Assembly (NCBI GenBank): GCA_945861195.1
Contig: CAMATS010000193.1
Span: forward strand, 1 to 5,382
Length of the DNA: 5,382 nucleotides
Reading direction: 5' to 3'
From: Rhodoferax sp. OV413
GTDB taxonomy: Bacteria; Pseudomonadota; Gammaproteobacteria; Burkholderiales; Burkholderiaceae_C
Part shown: positions 1 to 4,238 of the stretch, one piece after another
How positions within the stretch are numbered: position 1 is the stretch's first letter
Layout of the letters: each line of letters begins with the position of its first letter
The notes under the pieces: generated by a model
Seen by the model: only the letters and a program-made list of their open reading frames with translations
The model's database searches: none
What the model was told of the DNA's origin: nothing
Made by a program: the position numbers and the translations under genes

Positions 1-104
1 TTGTTGTGCCGCCCCAGGGCAGCAAGCACTACACCGCTTTCGTCAAGTCCGAACTAGACACCTGGGTGCGGGTCATCAAGACCGCTGGTATAAAGCCGGA
101 ATAG
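1..104 (+). CDS. Tripartite tricarboxylate transporter substrate-binding protein (Bug/TctC family), C-terminal end only
   Basis: This is the last 33 codons of a gene that begins left of the window, read in the frame starting at base 3 and ending at TAG 102-104. The tail reads KSELDTWVRVIKTAGIKPE. That is the standard ending of Bug/TctC periplasmic receptors, whose last helix has the form F.KSE...W..VIK.AGIKPE. Family members bind small carboxylates or related solutes in the periplasm and, where the partners exist, deliver them to TctA/TctB. In Burkholderiales most are orphan genes without TctAB. No ligand can be inferred from a tail this short. No terminator-like hairpin with a T-run follows the stop. 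The family call is good; whether the rest of the gene is intact cannot be seen. Confidence 0.8.
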   Translation, partial: VVPPQGSKHYTAFVKSELDTWVRVIKTAGIKPE

Positions 105-218
105 AACCGCCAGCACAATGGCTCTGACGCCCAGGTTCACACCAACAGCGCGTTGACCCCGTATGGTCAAAATAACAATCCGAGACAATTCGGTCCTGGC
201 GCTTTAGTGAGACAGGGC

Positions 219-383
219 TGTTGGCGCCGACGCCAAATTGACCCAGTCTGTGCCGACGTCCTGTGACCCTGCGCAGTGACCTCGAACCCGTTGCTGGGCT
301 CGGGATAGCAGGCACCATGGGTGGGCCAGTCAAAAGTCGGCGCCTGGATCAAAACCGCGTGGCCGGCAAGGATGGTGGCAACG
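219..383. repeat. Inverted GGCGCCGAC motifs, possible IS21-type terminal relic
   Basis: GGCGCCGAC at 223-231 has its exact reverse complement GTCGGCGCC at 336-344. The similarity continues imperfectly inward: the left copy is followed six bases later by TTGACCCA, and the right copy, read backward, by CTGGCCCA. The left copy begins TGTTGGCGCC, and the text after the right copy (TGGATCAAAACC and then GGTGGCAACG near 383) resembles the reiterated TGGATCAAAA-type motifs at the ends of IS21-family elements. About 100 bp lie between the motifs, too little for istA/istB, so this would be a solo or internally deleted relic. The resemblance is from memory and the outer limits are uncertain. Confidence 0.3.
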
Positions 384-526
384 AGGTGTTTCAGTTGCCT
401 ATCTACAGCTCACCACTGGAATACCCCAACCTCTTTGGCGTGGTGCGGTCTGAGGCGTTCGCGCCCTTCCGTCGCTTTGGCCAGTATTTTCTGTACAAGT
501 GGTATTGGTTGAGGGATGAGAAATAA
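384..526 (+). pseudogene. Unrecognised open tail, possible truncated gene 3' end
   Basis: An open frame (+2) ends at TAA 524-526. Its last 47 or so residues are protein-like and rich in aromatics, ending FGQYFLYKWYWLRDEK. The frame is formally open from an ATG at 263, but the part before about 384 runs through the inverted-motif region and looks like chance translation. There is no Shine-Dalgarno sequence before 263. I do not recognise the family. It may be the C-terminal stub of a gene cut by an insertion, or simple chance. Only its plausible composition and clean stop argue for reality. Confidence 0.2.
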
Positions 527-570
527 TGTAAACAAAGCATGGCAAACCTGCCGCAGCGCGGCCATTTGCT

Positions 571-576
571 TATAAG
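571..576 (+). promoter_or_regulatory. Candidate -10 box for the ABC binding-protein gene
   Basis: TATAAG at 571-576 matches five of six positions of the sigma-70 -10 consensus and would give a leader of about 45 nt before the ATG at 630. The expected -35 region around 547-554 (CCTGCCGC) is poor, so the call is weak. An alternative pair, TTGGAC (587-592) with TTTACT (610-615), would place the start of transcription on the ribosome binding site and is less likely. Confidence 0.2.
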
Positions 577-617
577 CTGGTAATCGTTGGACCCGTTTAT
601 TTTCGTATTTTTACTAT

Positions 618-623
618 AAGGAG
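618..623 (+). promoter_or_regulatory. Ribosome binding site AAGGAG
   Basis: AAGGAG lies six bases before the ATG at 630. It is a strong Shine-Dalgarno match at good spacing and fixes the start of the binding-protein gene. It is the only strong Shine-Dalgarno sequence I found in front of a plus-strand gene in this window. Confidence 0.8.
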
Positions 624-629
624 CAAACC

Positions 630-2222
630 ATGAGCACGATTGACCGTAGACACCTTTTGCAAGCGGGCGCCGCCCTCACTGCCGGCAGCATTTTTGGCAT
701 TCCCCTAGAGGTGGCAGCACAGGCTGCCAAGGGTGGCGTGCTGGTGATCGGTACGGGAGAGAACCCGCGCCACCTCAATTCCGCCGTGCAAAGCGGCTTG
801 GGGACCATGCTGCCCGCAGCGCAGTTGTTCGCCTCGCCAATTCGCATGGACAAGGACTGGAAGCCCCAACCCTACTTGGCCGAACGCTGGTCATTGTCTG
901 AGGACAACCGCAGCGTGACCCTGTTCCTGCGCAAGGATGCAGTGTTTCACGATGGCAAACCGGTGACCGCAGATGATGTGAAATTTTCAATTGAGGCGAT
1001 CCGCGACAACCACCCCTTCAAGACCATGTACGGGCCGGTCAACGCGGTCACCATTGTCGACCCCCATACGGCTGTGGTGCGCTTGGCTGAGCCTCACCCG
1101 GCCCTGCTGCTCGCCATGTCGACATCGCTGACACCCATCATTCCCAAACACATCTATGGCGACGGCCCTGACCTCAAAATCCATCCACGCAACGCCAGTC
1201 CGATAGGTTCAGGCCCGTTCAAACTGGTCGAGTTCAAACAGGGTGAGCACATCATCCTTGACCGCTTTGACCATTTCTTCCTCAAGGGCTTGCCGCGGCT
1301 CGATCGCATCATTGTGCGCACGTTTAAGGACCCTTCCAGCCTGATGATCGCCTTCGAACGTGGCGAGATCGACATCCATTCCTCCGCGCGAGACCCTGCC
1401 TCGCAAGCGCGCGTACGCAAGATGTCCAACGCGACACTGGTCACGCGGGAAGCGCCTGCGCTGGGACCATTGACCTGGCTCGCGTTCAACAACAAGAGCC
1501 CCAAGCTGGCCGATAAGCGGGTGCGCCAGGCCATCAACTATGCCCTCGACAAAAAGTACTTGATCGAGACGCTGCTTGGGGGCGTTCACACCAGGGCGAC
1601 CGGACCGATCGTCTCGGGTAGTCCGTTCTATACCAAGGACGTTGAACGTTACGACTTCAACCTCGACAAGGCTCGCAAGTTGCTGGACGACGCCGGTCTC
1701 AAACCCGGTGTAAACGGCGTGCGGCAGACGATCGACTACGACTACCTGCCGGGCCTGCCGGAGGCCCCCATCATCCAGGAGTACGTGAAGGTGGCACTGG
1801 CTAAAGTGGGGATCGAGGTCAATGTCCGAACTTCGCCCGACTTTCCCACTTGGGCGAGACGCATCTCATCACTGCAATTCGACATGGCGTCAGACAATGT
1901 CTGGAACTGGGGCGACCCAGTGATTGGGGTGCACAGGACATGGCTAAGTTCAAACATCAAGCCCGGTGTGATCTGGTCCAACACACAGAGTTATTCAAAC
2001 CCCAAAGTCGACGAGTTGCTGGCAGCGGCCGGCAAAGAGATGAACCCCGCCAAGCGCAAGGCGCTGTACGTGGACATGCAAAAACGGGTGGTAGATGACT
2101 GTCCGGTTGCTTTCTTGCTCGAAATTGGCATTGCCAGCGCCTACCTTACCAAGGTGGTCGATCGCCCAGCGGGCATCTGGGGTCCGGTGGATGCGTACAC
2201 CGAGATGAGCGTGAAAGCCTGA
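630..2222 (+). CDS. ABC transporter periplasmic substrate-binding protein, family 5 (SBP_bac_5, oligopeptide/nickel type)
   Basis: This 530-residue protein captures a solute, typically a peptide or similar compound, in the periplasm for an ABC importer. Residues 5-11 read DRRHLLQ, a twin-arginine-type motif, followed by a hydrophobic stretch and an AQA-A cleavage-like site near 32/33, so folded export by Tat is likely. The family 5 signature is clear: YLAERW near 82-87, then FLRKDAVFHDGKPVTADDVKFS around 99-120, the diagnostic DG.P.TA.DV.FS block. Further in come GSGPFKLVEF, then VRQAINYALDKK, and a C-terminal LLAAAGKEMNPAKRKALYVDMQK segment. Length is normal for the family (about 500-550). 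The start is fixed by the AAGGAG at 618-623. No dppB/C/D/F-type permease or ATPase follows; the next gene converges on it with stops two bases apart. The ligand is unknown. This is the only clearly intact transporter gene here. Confidence 0.93.
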   Translation: MSTIDRRHLLQAGAALTAGSIFGIPLEVAAQAAKGGVLVIGTGENPRHLNSAVQSGLGTMLPAAQLFASPIRMDKDWKPQPYLAERWSLSEDNRSVTLFLRKDAVFHDGKPVTADDVKFSIEAIRDNHPFKTMYGPVNAVTIVDPHTAVVRLAEPHPALLLAMSTSLTPIIPKHIYGDGPDLKIHPRNASPIGSGPFKLVEFKQGEHIILDRFDHFFLKGLPRLDRIIVRTFKDPSSLMIAFERGEIDIHSSARDPASQARVRKMSNATLVTREAPALGPLTWLAFNNKSPKLADKRVRQAINYALDKKYLIETLLGGVHTRATGPIVSGSPFYTKDVERYDFNLDKARKLLDDAGLKPGVNGVRQTIDYDYLPGLPEAPIIQEYVKVALAKVGIEVNVRTSPDFPTWARRISSLQFDMASDNVWNWGDPVIGVHRTWLSSNIKPGVIWSNTQSYSNPKVDELLAAAGKEMNPAKRKALYVDMQKRVVDDCPVAFLLEIGIASAYLTKVVDRPAGIWGPVDAYTEMSVKA

Positions 2223-2224
2223 GC

Positions 2225-2878
2225 TTAGGCCGCAGCCTGCAGCCCATCAATGGCTTGTTGCCAGAGCTGCATGGCCCGTTGAAACACGCCCTCACGCCAG
2301 GCTGGCGTGTCCACGAAAAATGCATCTCTCACCTGTTGCCGGATGACATCGCCTTGCGCAGAATTCGGCTGACCCCGCTGGTACAACCAGTTATCAGCAA
2401 ACAAGGCGTGGCGAACCAGTGCTTGGGCTTGCGTGCCGACTTCAAGGGCGATCGCCACGGCAAGCGCCTGAGGGCACAAAGCCTCAAACGCCATACGCAC
2501 ATTACCGCTGACCACCACAGTAGCGGACTCACCCAGGGCAGGCGATGTCACATCAGCGCCCCACCACTGGCGGGCCAGTTCAAGCGACCTTGAACCCACA
2601 GGGTGCCGGCAAATCAACTCTGTGTGCCCTGCCGGCCCCAGACCGGTGTGGTGATCGAGCACCGCGATGACCTGCGCCGTCTGCAAATAACGGGAGGCCA
2701 AGGCTTGGAGTTGCTAGTTTGACCAGCACGGCGCCTGACCTCCGTAAAAGACGCCATCCGAATGATGGTGCTGCCCGCCGCTGATCGCCTTGGACGCGGC
2801 CCGGAGCCCAACGCGCTCTGCGTATGTCACGAGCTGCGCCTTCAATTGCAACTGGCTGCCTTCGTGCCACTGCCCAGG
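2225..2878 (-). pseudogene. DUF2817 family protein (M14 carboxypeptidase/deacylase-like), N-terminally truncated and interrupted by a stop
   Basis: Read on the minus strand from about 2878 to TAA 2227-2225, one frame matches the C-terminal ~60% of DUF2817 proteins. In order: a P..W segment with LKAQLVTYAERVG, then GGQHHHSDGVFYGGQAPCWSN (canonical GGQ..HPDG.FYGG.AP.WSN), LDHHTGLGP (canonical DxHTGLGP), ARQWWGADVTSP, IALEVGT, and RDAFFVDTPAW...V near the end. A TAG at 2716-2714 interrupts the frame right after WSN, where homologs continue with R/H-T-L. The N-terminal ~150 residues, including the metal-binding HG.EG region, are absent: the frame hits TGA at 2884-2882 and the sequence there becomes the TRAP gene. 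An apparent TTG start at 2701 would give a 158-aa product lacking the active site, so I call it a pseudogene. It may once have trimmed acylated or peptide substrates, but the family is poorly characterised. Confidence 0.8.
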
Positions 2879-3681
2879 ACATCAAGGAGCACACTTTCAA
2901 GTTCGGCATCAATGGCCCGGAGAGACACCCGGCGGTCCCCGGCGCCAGGAAGTTCGCAGAACTTGTGGCTGCCAGATCCGGCGGCAAGATGAAGGTGAAT
3001 CTGTACCTCAACAGCGTGCTCGGGAGCGACCAGGCCACGGTCTCCGCCATGAAGGGCGGTACCGTGGAAATGGCGGTGATGAACTCCGGCATCCTGGCCA
3101 GCGAAGCCAAGGAACTGGCCATCTTCGACTTCCCGTTCCTGTTCGCCAACGAGAAGGAGGTGGATGCCATCGTCGACGGCCCGGTCGGCAAGAAGATGCA
3201 CGCGCTGCTCGAAGCCAAAGGGCTGGTCGGTCTGTCGTACTGGGAACAGGGTTTCCGTCATATCACTAACAGCAAGCGGCCGATCAACAAGGTGGAGGAC
3301 ATCGAAGGCCTGAAGCTGCGTGTCATTCCCAATCCGATCAACATCGAGTGGGTCAAGGCCCTGGGCGCGAACCCCACCCCATTGGCCTTTCCCGAGGTCT
3401 ATGGCGGGCTAGAGCAAAAGGCCATCGACGGGCAGGAAAACCCGATCAGCGTGATCGCCGCCAACAAGTTCTGGGAAGTGCAAAAACACATCGTGCTGAC
3501 CAACCACCAGTTCAACCCGCAATCGGTCATCTTCAGCAAGAAGATCTGGGACACGTTGTCGTCGGCCGAGGTGGCCAAGTTGCGCGACAAGATGAAGCCG
3601 GTGATCGCCAAGTTCAGCGCCAGCGTCGGTGATGTGACCGTCAACGAAATGATGGCCGAGCTGGCCAAGTTGCGCAAGTAG
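2824..3681 (+). pseudogene. TRAP transporter solute-binding protein (DctP family), signal peptide lost and internally deleted
   Basis: The frame to TAG 3679-3681 encodes a DctP-type receptor, the periplasmic component that hands organic acids to a DctQ/DctM permease. Numbered from the ATG at 2824, true homology begins at AQDIKEHTFKFG (A17, base 2872), the usual first residues of the mature protein. Then come GARKFAELV, the GGTVEM segment, FDFPFLFANEKE, YWEQGFRHITNSKRPI, EGLKLRV with the conserved ligand-binding Arg at 166, and FPEVYGGLEQKAIDGQENP (189-207). Residues 1-16 are not a signal peptide; they are antisense translation of the DUF2817 relic, and no Shine-Dalgarno precedes 2824. At 244-250 the text jumps from KKIWDTLSS to AEVAKLRDKMKPV, skipping about 45 residues (the long QR-containing helix and the K..GM.V segment) that relatives carry. 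The C-terminus (AELAKLRK) is intact. No dctQ/dctM is present. It is very probably non-functional although the frame is open. Base use is much more GC3-rich than in the neighbours. Confidence 0.8.
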
Positions 3682-3732
3682 GCGCGGGCGCAACGGATAG
3701 GTATTTCACTGCCAAAATGCGCTGTTCGCAAG
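3682..3732. other. Short spacer between TRAP relic and insertion-sequence relic
   Basis: I see no gene and no hairpin followed by a T-run. CAAG at 3729-3732 immediately precedes the suspected insertion-sequence end and is one of the tetramers that IS91-type elements are known to insert beside. Confidence 0.3.
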
Positions 3733-3736
3733 AGGG

Positions 3737-4124
3737 ATTAGCGGTGCGCCGGGTATGGCGGGTGCACCGCTACCCGCCAGCGAGTCTGATCCACCTCATA
3801 GACTGAAGCGGGTTACGCCGCCAGATCCCAGTCAGTTGCCCAGCCTGGCTCGATTTGCGCCCCCTCACCCATCTGCGCATCACCACGGTAATCCCGCAGC
3901 GGTGGCCCGCGCGCCGAGGAAATTTGCGGGGGATCTGGATCCACCCCGATGTGATCAAGGATCTTCCTGATCTGAGTGCCCTCGGTAATGAATGCGATCA
4001 GGCGCATCTGACCACCGCAGATCGGGCATCGCAGTGGGAAAATCACGTAGGTGTGCGCGATCAACCGCCCGTCACTGCGGCTCTGAGCGGCGAGTTCGGT
4101 ACCAGCACACCAAATTAGCGGTGC
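3737..4124. repeat. 11-bp direct repeat ATTAGCGGTGC bracketing the transposase remnant
   Basis: ATTAGCGGTGC occurs exactly at 3737-3747 and again at 4114-4124. The copies flank the recognisable transposase C-terminus. An 11-bp match is expected by chance a few times across a window of this size, so only its placement makes it worth recording. Confidence 0.35.
3741..3778. repeat. Overlapping hairpin-forming sequence at the insertion-sequence end
   Basis: Two mutually exclusive stems can form. GCGGTGCGCC (3741-3750) pairs with GGTGCACCGC (3761-3770) over ten pairs including one G-T. Alternatively GGCGGGT (3757-3763) pairs exactly with ACCCGCC (3772-3778). No T-run follows on either strand, so it does not look like an intrinsic terminator. 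It lies just outside the C-terminal end of the transposase relic, where IS91-type elements carry a subterminal hairpin, so an element end is the better explanation. Confidence 0.5.
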
Positions 4125-4226
4125 CGGTGCGTGCGCGGCGGTGGCAGTCCTACAGCCTCGCTGTTTGATCACCAGGCCAACGATGCAACTCTTTTCGGCC
4201 AGACTCCACTGCTGCGACAGATCCAA
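3777..4226 (-). pseudogene. IS91/IS801-type (Y2) transposase, decayed C-terminal remnant
   Basis: On the minus strand, LIAHTYVIFPLRCPICGGQM (from about 4064), followed by RLIAFITEGTQIRKILDHIG and ARGPPL, matches the C-terminal part of Y2 rolling-circle transposases of the IS91/IS801 group. Relatives read (A)MLIARIYEVFPL.CPICGGQMR.IAFIT...IR.IL.HIG...PP...ARGPPLW. The CPICGG CxxC motif is at 4011-4028. The tail DWDLAA is followed by TAA 3815-3813, where relatives have AAQPAP; a CAA-to-TAA change explains it, since PASVYEVDQTRW continues in frame to 3777. The frame is open back to an ATG at 4226, but I cannot recognise residues upstream of about 4064. The catalytic HUH and tyrosine regions are absent, so it cannot encode an active transposase. 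Confidence 0.65.
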
Positions 4227-4238
4227 TAATGATGCAGC

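Larger units (their letters stand above)
105..629. other. Gene-poor spacer of about 525 bp
   Basis: No confident gene is visible between the Bug/TctC tail and the ABC binding-protein gene. Open frames on both strands (for example minus 76-333 and 167-352) show no recognisable family, no ribosome binding site and no sensible domain. What can be seen is a pair of inverted GGCGCC-centred motifs (219-246 and 323-344) resembling insertion-sequence ends, a short open tail of unknown identity ending at TAA 524-526, and an A/T-rich leader from about 560 to 623 before the next gene. Confidence 0.5.
3733..4230 (-). mobile_element. IS91-like insertion-sequence relic (approximate limits)
   Basis: This is the extent of the element fragment inferred from the transposase remnant plus the hairpin outside its C-terminus. 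The left limit is set after CAAG 3729-3732. The right limit is only known to lie between about 4064, where transposase similarity fades, and the hydrolase stop at 4239-4241. An 11-bp direct repeat (ATTAGCGGTGC) at 3737-3747 and 4114-4124 brackets the recognisable part. Only one end and the transposase C-terminus survive. Confidence 0.4.

Noticed and set aside
587..615. Sigma-70 promoter TTGGAC with TTTACT at 17-bp spacing
   Set aside because: Transcription would start on or after the ribosome binding site at 618-623, leaving no usable leader.
1154..1589. Two minus-strand open frames of about 126 aa inside the ABC gene
   Set aside because: The plus strand shows continuous SBP_bac_5 motifs over this interval; the minus frames have no recognisable content.
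2225..2701. A 158-aa gene starting with TTG at 2701 on the minus strand
   Set aside because: The same frame continues upstream of a TAG with clear DUF2817 homology, so this is the tail of a broken gene, not a small complete one.
2580..3218. Minus-strand 212-aa open frame
   Set aside because: It runs antisense through the dctP relic and out of frame through the DUF2817 relic, and matches no family.
2842..3261. Minus-strand 139-aa open frame opposite dctP
   Set aside because: It is the antisense shadow of a GC3-rich coding region, with no motif or ribosome binding site.
3741..3778. Rho-independent terminator for the dctP gene
   Set aside because: The stems are convincing but no T-run follows on either strand, and the position fits an insertion-sequence end better.
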